From JAVVHH01 sp965199665 (GTDB taxonomy: Bacteria > Pseudomonadota > Alphaproteobacteria > Acetobacterales > Acetobacteraceae): a stretch of DNA of 64,000 nt. The position numbers were made by a program, and so were the translations under genes. Location of the stretch: the NCBI GenBank assembly GCA_965199665.1, contig OZ241208.1, positions 1,054,001-1,118,000 on the forward strand, in the 5' to 3' direction. Positions 8,528-17,787 of this stretch are shown one piece after another. A model generated the notes under the pieces. The model did no database searches. It was not told the DNA's origin and worked only from the letters and a program-made list of their open reading frames with translations. Position 1 is the first letter of the stretch, and each line of letters starts with the position of its first letter.

Positions 8528-9618
8528 TGGCACAGGTCACGCTCAAGGAAATCGAGAAGCGCTGGGGCAGCTATGTCGCCGTCGCCAAGCAATCCCTGAC
8601 GGTCGCAGATGGCGAGTTCCTGGTCCTGCTCGGCCCGTCCGGCTGCGGCAAGACGACCACGATGCGCATGGTCGCCGGGCTCGAGGAGCCCAGCGGCGGC
8701 GAGATCTGGATCGGCGATCGCTGCGTCAACGACGTGATGCCGAAGGACCGGGACATTGCGATGGTGTTCCAGAATTACGGGCTCTACCCGCATCTGACCG
8801 TAGGCGAGAACATAGCTTACCCGTTGCGCGTCCGCGGGGTCGCGCGTGGCGACCGCGAGACCCGCGTGGCCGAGGCCGCGCGCAAGGTGGAGCTGGGCGA
8901 TCTGCTGCACCGCCGCCCGCGCGAGCTTTCCGGCGGTCAACGCCAGCGGGTCGCTTTGGCGCGCGCCATCGTGCGCACGCCGGCGGTGTTCCTGATGGAC
9001 GAGCCGCTGTCCAACCTCGACGCCAAGTTGCGCGTCACCATGCGCGCCGAGATCAAGCATCTGCAGGCTGAGCTCGGCATCACAACGATCTACGTCACGC
9101 ATGACCAGATCGAGGCGATGACCTTGGCGCATCGAGTGGCGGTGATGAAGAACGGCGTGGTGCAGCAGATCGCGCCACCGGCCGAGGTGTACGACCGGCC
9201 GGCCAACCTGTTCGTCGCCGGGTTCATCGGCTCGCCGCCGATGAACCTCATCACCGGGGCGCTCGTCGATGGTGACTTCCACGCACCCGGGGTGAACCTG
9301 CCCGATATCGGCACCGGCTCGCGCGAGGGCGTCGTGCTTGGTATCCGGCCGGAGTGCCTGTCCATCACCGGGTCAGGCGACGGACACATGAGCGGCAGCG
9401 TCTTCACTACCGAACTGACCGGCGAGGCGGTGCTGGTCACCGCGCAGATCGGGCCGGCGCGCGTGATCGCCCGTACTGACCGCGGCTTTTCCGAGCGGTC
9501 CAACGCGACGGTCGGGTTGCGCGCCGACACGCGCCAGATCCACCTTTTCGACGTCGAGAGCGGGCTGCGCCTGCACGAGATGGCGTCCAGCCAGCCGGAG
9601 CTCGTGCCCGGCGAATGA
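8527..9618 (+). CDS. ABC importer ATPase (MalK/UgpC family)
   Basis: 363 residues. It has Walker A GPSGCGKTT, the Q-loop in VFQNYGLYPHLTV, signature LSGGQRQRVALARA, Walker B VFLMDEPLSNLDA and the switch His in YVTHDQ. The C-terminal about 120 residues are the TOBE/regulatory domain typical of MalK-like subunits that energise carbohydrate-type importers. It starts at ATG 8527, overlapping the permease stop, and ends overlapping the bicupin start (ATGA), so importer and catabolic genes are translationally coupled. Confidence 0.93.
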   Translation: MAQVTLKEIEKRWGSYVAVAKQSLTVADGEFLVLLGPSGCGKTTTMRMVAGLEEPSGGEIWIGDRCVNDVMPKDRDIAMVFQNYGLYPHLTVGENIAYPLRVRGVARGDRETRVAEAARKVELGDLLHRRPRELSGGQRQRVALARAIVRTPAVFLMDEPLSNLDAKLRVTMRAEIKHLQAELGITTIYVTHDQIEAMTLAHRVAVMKNGVVQQIAPPAEVYDRPANLFVAGFIGSPPMNLITGALVDGDFHAPGVNLPDIGTGSREGVVLGIRPECLSITGSGDGHMSGSVFTTELTGEAVLVTAQIGPARVIARTDRGFSERSNATVGLRADTRQIHLFDVESGLRLHEMASSQPELVPGE

Positions 9619-10778
9619 CGGAGACCAACATGATCACGACCGCCCTCACCAATGCGACGGCCCGCCAGCGCCTCGTCAAGCGCTCCGACATGGTCGCCTG
9701 CAAGGTGGCCTTCATCGACTGCAAGATGCCGGGCTCGCAGGACAAGGAGAACTATTCGCTGATCGGCGCGGGCGTGACCCAGTCTGCCGACCAGGTGGTC
9801 AACATCACCGAGCCACACGGCTTCAGCATGGGCGTCGCCGCCATGCCGCCCGGTACGGTCAACAACCTTCACATCCACTACACGGCCGAAGTGTTCATGA
9901 TCTACAAGGGTGAGTGGACGTTCCGCTGGGGCGCGGACGGCAAGGATGGAGAGATCGTCGGTCGCGCCGGCGACGTCGTCAGCATCCCGACCTGGATCTT
10001 CCGCGGATTCAGCAATAGCGGCACCGAGGATGGCTGGATCTTCACCGCGCTCGGCGGCGACGACACCGGCGGTATCATATGGCATCCGTCGATACTTGAG
10101 ACGGCTGGCAAATACGGCCTGTATCTGACCAACGACAACATGCTCGTCGATACCGAGACGGGCGCCGCCAAGCCGAGCGAGGCCGAGCTACTGCAGCCGA
10201 TCGACCGCAGCACGATCGAGAGCTTCCGCCGCTACACGCCGGAGCAGATGCGCAAGCGGGTGGTGACCGCAGCGGATCGGCAATGGTCGAAGGATGCGCT
10301 GCTCGATAGCTGCCTGCCGGGGCATGCGAGCCAGCTTGCGCCGGTGCTGGGCTTCGGCATGACCGAGGACCGCGACCAGGAGATCCCGGTCAGCAATCCG
10401 CATGGGTTCTCGCTCGAATTCCTGCGGATCGAGCCCGGCAACACCGTCGGGCCGTTCCGCTTGTCTGAGAAGCAAGTACTGATCTGCTTCCAGGGCGCGT
10501 TTGACGTGACGCTCAACGATCCTGACCAGGAGGTCACCGTCCGGGTCGACGCGCAGGATTTCTTCTCCGTCCCGGGCGATGTCTGGCGGTCGATCACGGC
10601 CGTGGGCGACGGTGCCGCCGAGATCGCCGTCATGCTGCCGGGCGATGCCCGCAAGCGCAGCACCTGGGCGCCCGACCTGGTGACTGCCGCCGCCCAGGCC
10701 GGCCGGGGCATGGATCATAATGGCTACGTGGCGTTGAAGCGCCTGTTGCCGCCGTCGCCGGCAATGGCGGCGGAGTAA
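9615..10778 (+). CDS. Bicupin domain protein
   Basis: 387 residues with two cupin barrels. The first is about residues 60-160, with a metal-site-like NNLHIHYTAEVFMIYKG and the second conserved strand PTWIFRGFSN. The second is about residues 255-345 (HGFSLEFLRIEPGNTVGPFR ... FFSVPGDVWRSI) and lacks the His pair, so only the first barrel probably binds metal. Bicupins include gentisate and homogentisate-type dioxygenases, isomerases and sugar-acid converting enzymes; the exact activity cannot be assigned. It sits between the ATPase (4-bp overlap) and the aldolase (1-bp overlap), so it should act on the imported compound or an intermediate. Confidence 0.75.
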   Translation: MTETNMITTALTNATARQRLVKRSDMVACKVAFIDCKMPGSQDKENYSLIGAGVTQSADQVVNITEPHGFSMGVAAMPPGTVNNLHIHYTAEVFMIYKGEWTFRWGADGKDGEIVGRAGDVVSIPTWIFRGFSNSGTEDGWIFTALGGDDTGGIIWHPSILETAGKYGLYLTNDNMLVDTETGAAKPSEAELLQPIDRSTIESFRRYTPEQMRKRVVTAADRQWSKDALLDSCLPGHASQLAPVLGFGMTEDRDQEIPVSNPHGFSLEFLRIEPGNTVGPFRLSEKQVLICFQGAFDVTLNDPDQEVTVRVDAQDFFSVPGDVWRSITAVGDGAAEIAVMLPGDARKRSTWAPDLVTAAAQAGRGMDHNGYVALKRLLPPSPAMAAE

Positions 10779-11545
10779 TGCGCCTCAACAAGTTGCGGCA
10801 GATGCGGCGGGACGGGCAGGCGATCGTCAATGCTTGGCTGTCGATCCCGTCCGCCTACGCCAGCGAGGTCGCCTGCCATACCGGCGTCGATGCCGCCACG
10901 GTCGACTGCCAGCACGGCATGGTCGGCTTCGCAGACGCGATCGCGATGTTCCAGGCCATCGCGACGACGGATGCCGTGCCGATGGTGCGGCCGAGCGCGA
11001 ACGATCCGCCGCAGATCATGCGGTTCCTCGATGCCGGGGCCTATGGCGTAATCTGCCCGATGATCTCCACCGCGGCGCAAGCGGCGCAACTCGTGTCCGC
11101 CTGCCGTTACCCGCCGGCGGGGACCCGCTCGTTCGGCCCGGCGCGCGGCGCGCTCTACGGCGGTCCCGACTATTTCGACCGTGCCAATGACGAGATTCTG
11201 GTGCTCGCGATGATCGAGACGCGCGAGGCGCTGGCCGATCTCGACGCGATCCTGGCGACGCCGGGCTTGGACGGCGTGTATGTCGGCCCGAATGACCTCG
11301 CCATCGAACTCGGCCACGCTCCGCGCTCGGAGCACGATCATCCGGACGTCATCGACGCGGTCGAGCGGATCCGGGCGGCAGTTGATGCGCGGGGATTGCT
11401 GGCGGGCATCTTCTGCTCCGACGGCAAGGCCGCGCAGATGCGAGTGCGACAGGGTTTCCACCTCGTGACGCCAGGCAATGACGCCGCCGTGTTCCGCGCC
11501 GCCTACTCTGCCAACGTGCGCCAGGCTCGGGAGCCCGCTCAGTAG
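10778..11545 (+). CDS. HpcH/HpaI-family class II aldolase
   Basis: 255 residues. HpaI-family landmarks are DCQHG (general base region), MVRPSAND (substrate-binding Arg), AMIETREAL (metal-binding Glu) and VYVGPNDLAIELG (metal-binding Asp region). These metal-dependent aldolases cleave 2-oxo-4-hydroxy acids (4-hydroxy-2-oxoheptanedioate, 2-keto-3-deoxy-L-rhamnonate and similar) into pyruvate plus an aldehyde. It is the last gene of the importer operon and starts within the TAATG overlap. It converges with the asparaginase gene, the coding ends overlapping by 7 bp. The presence of an aldolase implies that the pathway passes through a 2-keto-4-hydroxy acid. Confidence 0.88.
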   Translation: MRLNKLRQMRRDGQAIVNAWLSIPSAYASEVACHTGVDAATVDCQHGMVGFADAIAMFQAIATTDAVPMVRPSANDPPQIMRFLDAGAYGVICPMISTAAQAAQLVSACRYPPAGTRSFGPARGALYGGPDYFDRANDEILVLAMIETREALADLDAILATPGLDGVYVGPNDLAIELGHAPRSEHDHPDVIDAVERIRAAVDARGLLAGIFCSDGKAAQMRVRQGFHLVTPGNDAAVFRAAYSANVRQAREPAQ

Positions 11546-12504
11546 GCGGCGAACACCGCCTCGAGTGCCGCCGGGTCGCTGGTCTGCGTCAGCGCCAGCG
11601 AAAGCAACAGCCGGGCCTTCTGCGGCGTATGCAGCCCGGCCGGTATGCCGGGTAGCCCGGTCCAACACACCGCGCCCTCCAACGTCCGGCTTGCCCGGAC
11701 CACCACCAGCCCGGCCGCGATCTCGGCCTCGACGGCCTCTCGGACCGGCCGCGACAACGAGCCGTTGCCGGTGCATGCAATGACCAGCCCGGCCGCACCG
11801 CCAGACCGGACTGCGGTGATCGGGGCGACCGAGGCGCCGGGATAGGCCAACCAGATCTCGACCGCCGACAAAGTCTCGATGGCGGTCGCATCGAACTGCG
11901 ACGCACTCGTATGTCGGCCTTCGGCACGGGCAGTGAAGACGGGTGCACCTGCCGCGAGCAGACCGATCTCGCCGCCGCGAAACGCGTCCGGCGCAGTGGC
12001 GTGGGTCTTACGGACAAGTCGGGCGCCAAGGATGCGGTCGTTGACGACGACGAGCACGCCGCGTCCATGCGCGGCCGGATCTGCCGCCACCCGCACGGCC
12101 GAGAGGAGGTTCATCGGCCCGTCCGCGCCAAGCGCCGAGGCCGGCCGCATGGCGCCAGTAAGCACAACCGGCTTGTCCGTCCGGAGGGTGAGATGCAGCA
12201 GCCAAGCCGTTTCCTCGAGCGTGTCGGTTCCGTGGGTCACCACGGCGCCGTCCACGTCGGGGCGCGCCAGCACCGCCGAGAGCCGTTGCGCGATGCTCAG
12301 CATGAGCGCTGGCGTCATGTCCGGGCTGGCAACGGTGCAGAACGCTTCGGGGCAGATGTCGGCGATGTCGGCGAGTTCTGGCACCGCGGACAGCAGTGAG
12401 GCCGGGCCGCCATCGGCCAACGCGTAGCCCGTCGTCGCGCCGCGTCGACCGGCGGACGACGCGATCGTGCCACCCGTGGTCAGCAGCGCGAGGCGGGGTT
12501 TCAG
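11539..12504 (-). CDS. L-asparaginase (asparaginase/glutaminase type I/II)
   Basis: About 321 residues. Both catalytic signatures are present: LTTGGTIASS near residue 10, with the nucleophilic Thr, and VVTHGTDTLEETAW near residue 90, with the Thr-Asp-Lys relay. LTGAMRPASALGADGP also fits the family. It hydrolyses L-asparagine or a related amide to aspartate and ammonia. No ATG, GTG or TTG lies at the expected place: a CTG at 12504 overlapping the upstream gene's stop as CTGA is the most likely start, with an in-frame GTG at 12558 as alternative. No signal peptide is visible, so it is cytoplasmic. It is third in a LysR-SnoaL-asparaginase minus-strand operon. Confidence 0.88.
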   Translation of the reverse strand: MKPRLALLTTGGTIASSAGRRGATTGYALADGGPASLLSAVPELADIADICPEAFCTVASPDMTPALMLSIAQRLSAVLARPDVDGAVVTHGTDTLEETAWLLHLTLRTDKPVVLTGAMRPASALGADGPMNLLSAVRVAADPAAHGRGVLVVVNDRILGARLVRKTHATAPDAFRGGEIGLLAAGAPVFTARAEGRHTSASQFDATAIETLSAVEIWLAYPGASVAPITAVRSGGAAGLVIACTGNGSLSRPVREAVEAEIAAGLVVVRASRTLEGAVCWTGLPGIPAGLHTPQKARLLLSLALTQTSDPAALEAVFAAY

Positions 12505-13523
12505 AACTCCGCTTTCAGGATCTGCGCGATCAGCGCGATTTCGTCGTACATTCGCCACTCGCGGATGATCTTGCCGCGGCGGAACTCGAAATGCGACGAG
12601 CCCAGGATCGAGACCGGCGCCTGGTTCACCTTTCCATAAGCCGGCACACCGGAATAGGTGCCGCGCAACAACCAGATCGCCGCCACACGGAGGCCGAGAT
12701 CGGGCGACCAATGGGTGGAGAAATCCCGGATGCAGACCTGCCCATCCGGCACGACGGCCAGCAGGTCGATCAAGTCGTTCTGGTAGTGCGAGATGCCCAT
12801 CGCGCGACGCAGCCGCACCGACTGGATCGCGATCGTGTCCGCGCAATATTTCGGCACTTCGTCCATGAAGCGGCCGTTCCATACCCGCTCGAACATCTCG
12901 GCGACCATGCGGCACTCGTCGTCGTGCCGGTGCGGACGCTCGCCGGACATGCCGACACGCACCGGTTCGGGGTATTCGCCGGCAAAGGCGCCGCTCGCCT
13001 CGGTCTGCATCGCCTTGCCGAGCACCGGCGAGTTCCTGGCCAGCTGTCCGGCGATCTCGAACGGATCGAGGCCGAGATCCTGCAGGACGGCAAACTCGTC
13101 CCGCATCACCCATTCCTCGACCACCTTGCCGCCCCGCACCAGGCAATGCGCCGTGCCGCGGTTCACCCATTGCCGCCCGGTCGGCGGGCCATAGGTCCAG
13201 TAGCCGTTATGCGTCGCGTTGTTCAGCACGCGGTGGCTGCTGATGAAGCCGTCGTGCCCGCGCTGCTCCCAGACCACGTCGTCATGACCACCGCCGCGGT
13301 TGTGGAAGGCGGACATGCGCTGGATCGAGTTACGCATCACGTGATCGAACCCGTAGGTCTCGCCATAAGCGGTATGCACCTTCACCTCCGGCGCGTAATG
13401 ATCGCGGAGGTGGCCGAGGCCGCGGGTGATCCAGATCTTGTCGGTCCAGCTGGTGATGTAGTCGCGCGGGTCGGCATAGGGCGCGTAGGTCGCTGGGTCG
13501 ATACCGTCGAGCTGCTCGTTCAT
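12501..13523 (-). CDS. SnoaL-like (NTF2-fold) two-domain protein, paralogue of 3114-4106
   Basis: 340 residues from the ATG at 13523, which overlaps the stop of the LysR gene. It has two tandem SnoaL-like modules (about residues 15-150 and 190-335), with ISSHRVLNNATHNG and VVEEWVMRD in the first and SSHFEFRRGKIIREW in the second. The length and domain plan match the product at 3114-4106, indicating an old duplication with both copies kept in the same island. It is likely an isomerase, dehydratase or cyclase-type accessory enzyme. Translation is coupled to LysR upstream and asparaginase downstream. Confidence 0.75.
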   Translation of the reverse strand: MNEQLDGIDPATYAPYADPRDYITSWTDKIWITRGLGHLRDHYAPEVKVHTAYGETYGFDHVMRNSIQRMSAFHNRGGGHDDVVWEQRGHDGFISSHRVLNNATHNGYWTYGPPTGRQWVNRGTAHCLVRGGKVVEEWVMRDEFAVLQDLGLDPFEIAGQLARNSPVLGKAMQTEASGAFAGEYPEPVRVGMSGERPHRHDDECRMVAEMFERVWNGRFMDEVPKYCADTIAIQSVRLRRAMGISHYQNDLIDLLAVVPDGQVCIRDFSTHWSPDLGLRVAAIWLLRGTYSGVPAYGKVNQAPVSILGSSHFEFRRGKIIREWRMYDEIALIAQILKAEF

Positions 13524-14518
13524 GGTGTCTCCGAGTAGTGCGTCGCATCGTCTCCGACGATGATTGATGCGGTAAATGCAGGTGTAAGCCGGCGCAGACG
13601 CGGCAGGCAGATGTCGCGGAGCACGTCCCGCGCGGCGCTGGCGAGTTGCTCGACGAGGGAGGCCGGGTTGTCGTCGCGCACGACCAAGCTGAGCGTCCGG
13701 TTGAAGCCCGGCGGCGGCAGCGGCAGCGGCAGCACGCCGGGCAGATGCGCCGAAGCCTGGAGGATGCACAACGGCGTGGTGATCGCCCATCCGATCCCGG
13801 CGGCGACCATGGCGAGCAGGGCGTCGGAGCCATCGACCTCGATGCGGCGCTCCGTCGCGATCCCGAGCCGCCGCAGATGCCGCTCCACTTGCAAGCCCGA
13901 ATGCGAGCGTGCGCTGTATCGGATCAGCGGGGAGGTGGCGGCCAGATGGTCGAGCGAGGGCCGGGCTGCCCTGGCCCCGGACGTCCGTGGCAGCAGGAGC
14001 ACGAACGGCTCCTTCCACAGCGCAATCCGCCGTAGCCCGTCCAGGTCGTAGAGCGGGTCGCTAGTGACGATGGCGTCGACGTCGCGCGCGACCAGGGCCG
14101 CCCCAAGCGAGGGCGCCAGGCCAGACCAGACGACGACCCGGCCCGCCTGTTGCGTCAACGTGCGGATCAGCTGCGGCCCGGCGGTCGAGGCGAAGGTGTC
14201 CACGAAGCCGAGGCGCACGTCCCGCGCCGGACCGGATTTGGCCGCACGCAGAAGCTCGGGCAGCCGGGCGGCGCTCCGCAGCAGCGGCTCTGCCTCGACC
14301 TCAAGCATGGCGCCCTCGGCCGTGAGCGCAACCGGCCGGCTGCCGCGCACGATCAGCTTGCTGTCCAACTCGGCTTCGAGCTTTCGGATGGCTTGCGAGA
14401 CCGCCGACTGGGTGATGCCGAGGCGGGTGGCGGCGCGTGTCATGCTCCTGGTCGTCGCGACCTCCACGAAAATGCGGAGAGACCACAATTCGACCGATGG
14501 CCGATCGATCATGCTCAC
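13520..14518 (-). CDS. LysR-family transcriptional regulator
   Basis: 332 residues from the ATG at 14518, preceded by AAAGGAGGAGAGG. The N-terminal winged helix-turn-helix is at about residues 14-72 (MTRAATRLGITQSAVSQAIR), followed by a LysR substrate-binding domain (VRLGFVDTF..., AMVAAGIGWAITTP). It is divergent from the flavin oxidase at 14684 across 165 bp, the usual LysR arrangement for regulating the neighbour. It is also the first gene of a coupled minus-strand operon with the SnoaL-like protein and asparaginase. The inducer is probably a pathway intermediate of the island. Confidence 0.9.
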   Translation of the reverse strand: MSMIDRPSVELWSLRIFVEVATTRSMTRAATRLGITQSAVSQAIRKLEAELDSKLIVRGSRPVALTAEGAMLEVEAEPLLRSAARLPELLRAAKSGPARDVRLGFVDTFASTAGPQLIRTLTQQAGRVVVWSGLAPSLGAALVARDVDAIVTSDPLYDLDGLRRIALWKEPFVLLLPRTSGARAARPSLDHLAATSPLIRYSARSHSGLQVERHLRRLGIATERRIEVDGSDALLAMVAAGIGWAITTPLCILQASAHLPGVLPLPLPPPGFNRTLSLVVRDDNPASLVEQLASAARDVLRDICLPRLRRLTPAFTASIIVGDDATHYSETP

Positions 14519-14683
14519 CTCTCCTCCTTTAGGCTTGGTCTGGCGCCGGAGCAGAAGGCAAGCAGCCCTGAATCGAATTAGCCAGGCTTATTCCAGTGAT
14601 GAGGCGATTACCTCGATCAGTCACGCCGCTTCCGTCCGGCTTGGCGGTTGTCTTACCTGGGCATTTCCCGAGCTGAGGACGGT

Positions 14684-15856
14684 ATGGCGGAAACGTTTGA
14701 TGTCGCGGTGATCGGGTTGGGCGCGGTCGGCAGCGCGACATTGTATCGGCTGGCGCAGGCCGGCGCGAAGGTGGTCGGCATCGACCGCTTCCATCCCCCG
14801 CACACCATGGGCTCCAGCCACGGCGAGTCGCGCATCACCCGGTTGGCCGTGGGTGAAGGCGCCGACTACGCCCCGCTGGTGCGGCGCTCGCACGCGATCT
14901 GGCGGGAGTTGGAGAGCGAAATGGGCGAGACACTCATGGTGCAGACCGGCGGGTTGATCATGGGGCCGTCCAGCGGTGCGGCGAACCACCACGGCAAGGA
15001 CGATTTCGTGCGCCGCACCATCCGGGTGGCCCAGGAGAGCGGCGTGGCCGTCGAGACGCTCGATGCGGCCGAGATCGCCGCCCGCTTTCCACAATTCATA
15101 CTACAAGGCGACGAGATCGGCTGCTACGAGCCGACCGCCGGTCTGGTGTTTCCCGAGCGGTGCGTCGACGTGCAACTGCGCCTTGCCGCCCGGCACGGGG
15201 CCAAGATGTACCTGGGCGAGCGGATGCTTAATATGCGTGCAATCGAAGGCGGCATGGAGATCGTGACCGACCGCCGCACCATTCAAGCTGGGCGGATCGT
15301 TCTATCGGCCGGCCCCTGGGCTCCAGCGCTGGCTGGCAGTTTAGCATCTGTCGCTCAGGTCTATCGACAAACGCTGCATTGGTTCGCGGCCGACGAGGCG
15401 GCGTTCGCGCCGGATCGCTTCCCCGTGTTCATCTGGATGCATGGCGAGCACGAGGAGGATTACTTCTACGGTTTCCCAGCACAGCCCGGCAGCGGCGCCA
15501 TCAAGGTCGCCAGCGAACGCTACGCAGGTCCGGTGGATCCGGAGACGGTCAGCCGCAATGTCACCCTGACAAGTTCCACGCAAATATTCGACCGCCATGT
15601 ATTGGGCCGTCTGCGTGGTGTGACGCCTGCTGTGGTCCGATCGGCGGCGTGTCTCTACACCGTCACACCCGACGCTGGTTTCATCGTCGATGTGTTGCCC
15701 GAGCACCCCAACGTCATTGCCGCGTCGGCCTGCTCCGGGCATGGGTTCAAACACTCCGCCGCGATCGGCGAGCGGCTCGCGGCTCAAGCGATGGGGAGTA
15801 CTGCTCGACAGTCGAAGAGTTTCGCACTTGAACGGCTGGTCCGCGCTCAAACTTGA
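14684..15856 (+). CDS. FAD-dependent amine oxidase, MSOX/N-methyltryptophan oxidase family (second copy)
   Basis: 390 residues from the ATG at 14684, behind GAGG; an upstream ATG in frame at 14648 is less likely. The FAD motif is VAVIGLGAVGSATLYRLA. TMGSSHGESRITRL and CSGHGFKHS fit the family, and Cys323 in SAACLYTVTPDAGF matches the covalent-flavin cysteine. It is clearly related to the product at 1719-2933 but diverged, so the two may oxidise different N-substituted amino compounds or successive intermediates. It is probably controlled by the divergent LysR. Its 3' end lies 35 bp before copy 2 of the 31-bp repeat. Confidence 0.87.
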   Translation: MAETFDVAVIGLGAVGSATLYRLAQAGAKVVGIDRFHPPHTMGSSHGESRITRLAVGEGADYAPLVRRSHAIWRELESEMGETLMVQTGGLIMGPSSGAANHHGKDDFVRRTIRVAQESGVAVETLDAAEIAARFPQFILQGDEIGCYEPTAGLVFPERCVDVQLRLAARHGAKMYLGERMLNMRAIEGGMEIVTDRRTIQAGRIVLSAGPWAPALAGSLASVAQVYRQTLHWFAADEAAFAPDRFPVFIWMHGEHEEDYFYGFPAQPGSGAIKVASERYAGPVDPETVSRNVTLTSSTQIFDRHVLGRLRGVTPAVVRSAACLYTVTPDAGFIVDVLPEHPNVIAASACSGHGFKHSAAIGERLAAQAMGSTARQSKSFALERLVRAQT

Positions 15857-16285
15857 ACCAAAGTTTTTGGGTGCAAAAGACCAATATTTACGACGTATCG
15901 AAAGTTACCAGTTCAGCGACAAGCCTTCGGCCGTCCTCGATCCTGAGCTGCATTTTCGTTACGGGCGCCGGGTAGTCGGAAAGACGCCGGATTGCCGGTC
16001 AGGTCGAGCATGGTGAATAGCAACACAACCGATGATCGCGGCTGCCTGGATCCTGCTGCGTGGGCCACAGCGTTGGTCGCATCGTCTTCGCCGCGTTCAA
16101 CGTGGGATTTCGTCAAGCAGCGAGAGGAGCTTTACCTCGTGGCCGAGCACTTCTAGCGAGCAGCCCGCTAACGCGAATTGCCGCGGGACTCGGCGGCAGC
16201 GTGAGAAGCCCTGCACGCCAGCACATGAGAGCTGCGTGCCGCTGCGGCACACCAATCGCCTAAAACGACTTTCGTTCACTCCTCG
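15857..16285. other. Non-coding gap between oxidase gene and transposon
   Basis: No convincing gene. The stretch holds copy 2 of the 31-bp repeat at 15891-15922 and ends with the 5-bp target site CCTCG (16281-16285) of the transposon. Short overlapping open frames on both strands show no recognisable protein. Confidence 0.6.
15891..15922. repeat. 31-bp dispersed repeat, copy 2
   Basis: Same orientation as the copies at 1705 and 24354, with core GTTACCAGTTCAGCGACA. It lies between the end of the catabolic island and the transposon. With copy 1 it brackets the 14-kb island as direct repeats. Confidence 0.6.
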
Positions 16286-16311
16286 TGTCATTTTTCAAAG
16301 TCGGCTTCAGC
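16286..16311 (+). repeat. Left terminal inverted repeat of the Tn5053-like element
   Basis: TGTCATTTTTCAAAGT begins the repeat; it pairs with the right end at 23493-23518 with one mismatch at position 17. It directly follows the target duplication CCTCG. Confidence 0.92.
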
Positions 16312-16404
16312 GATTGCCATTGATATGTAACGACTGACTCTGTCACACTCGCCTGCAATCTCGATCAGAGTGGGCTTCAGCGGCCCGCATCTGGTCAAAG
16401 ACAG

Positions 16405-17688
16405 TTGCAGCGTGGTGCAAAGAGGGAGCCAGGGTTGGCCGACTTGTCGCTCATTCCCGAGGCAGCTTGGAGTGAGGCCCGGCGCCGGGCTGAGGTGATC
16501 CGTCCGCTTGCCGCGCGCGACCATCGGCCGCGTCATATGGTGCAGGCTGCGGCAGCGACGCTCGGATTGTCGGAGCGTCAGACCTACACGCTTCTGCGTC
16601 GATGCCGAGAGGCGGGTGGCGAACTGACGGCGCTGGTGCCGGGCCGCTCGAGCGGCGGTCGGGATAGGCCGCGCACGGTGCCGGCGAGCGAGGCCACGTT
16701 GCGGCGGGTTGTTCAGGAAGTCTATCTGACCCCGCAAAAGCCGACTGCGGCGGAGGTGGCGCGCACGGTGGCCGGACGTTGCCTTGCCGAAAAGCTGCGG
16801 CCACCCTCCTCCAGCACCGTGCGACGCCGGCTTCGGACGCTGCCGATCGCAGATCGCCGCAAGCGGGGCGAGGACCACCCCGAAATCAAGCCGGTGCATG
16901 GCCATGCACCGGCCGTCCGCTTCCCGCTGGACCTGGTGCAGGTCGACCATACACCGATGGACCTGATCCTGGTGGACCCTCTCGATCGCGAGCCGATCGG
17001 CCGGCCCTGGCTCACGGTCGCTATCGACGTCCACAGCCGCTGCATCGCGGGCTTTCACATGACGCTGGATGCCCCATCGGCCATATCGGTCGGCCTATGC
17101 CTGACGCACGTCGCCATGGACAAAGCGCCCTGGCTTGCGCTGCGGGAGGTGGAGGCGGACTGGCCGGTGCAGGGCAAGCCGCGCCGGATCGGAGTGGACA
17201 ACGGGACCGAGTTCCATTCCGAGGCGTTCGAGCGCGGCTGCGAGCAGCACGGCATCGCCATCGACTGGCGCCCGCCGGGTCAGCCGCAGTTCGGCGGCGT
17301 GGTCGAGCGGGTGATCGGCACGCTGATGGGCTTGGTGCACGGCCTGCCCGGCACGACGTTCTCCAACATCGGGCAGCGCGGCAGCTACGACAGCGACAAG
17401 GCGGCGTGCCTGACCTTGGAGGAACTGGAACGCTGGCTCGCCGTGGCCGTGGCCAAATACTATCACCTGCGCCCGCATGAGGGGCTCGACGGGCAAGCGC
17501 CGCTGCGGCGTTGGCAGGACGGCACCGCCGCCCTCGCTGCCGAGGATGGCTCCATTCCGGTCCCGCGCGACCTGCGTGCCTACCTCGTAGACTTCCTGCC
17601 CGTACTGCGCCGAAGCCTGCAGCGCGATGGCGTGACCATCGACCACGTGACCTATTTTAGCTCCGCCTTGCGGGCTTGGATCACCACC
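16405..17688 (+). pseudogene. tniA: tniA, 5' portion (DDE transposase interrupted by IS)
   Basis: Encodes the first 428 codons of the TniA transposase: the N-terminal helix-turn-helix region (ATLGLSERQTYTLLRR at about residues 51-66) and the complete retroviral-integrase-type DDE core. The DDE residues are Asp in LVQVDHTPMDL, Asp in GVDNGTEFHSEAF and Glu in GGVVERVIG. The sequence is interrupted after ALRAWITT by the IS21-family element. Joining 17688 to 20219 and counting the CCACC duplication once restores a continuous 573-residue frame, close to the usual TniA length. Left alone, the frame runs into the IS and stops at 17757 after foreign residues. A TTG at 16405 is the first start in frame; the true start may be slightly downstream. 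Confidence 0.92.
17684..17688. repeat. Target-site duplication (left) of nested IS21-family element
   Basis: CCACC here and at 20214-20218. Removing one copy together with the element restores the tniA frame exactly. Confidence 0.88.
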
Positions 17689-17787
17689 TGGCTTTGCTAC
17701 CGAATGTTGGCCCGGAGTGCTGACGGATTTTGGCCCACCTGCCGTCCCTCAACCTAGGCTCTCCCCAGTTCGTGCGGGGAGCTCGCA

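Noticed and set aside
17701..17757. Reading the first tniA frame as a complete protein ending at 17757
   Set aside because: The last residues after ALRAWITT are encoded inside the IS21-family end; the duplication CCACC and the matching continuation at 20219 show that the gene is split.
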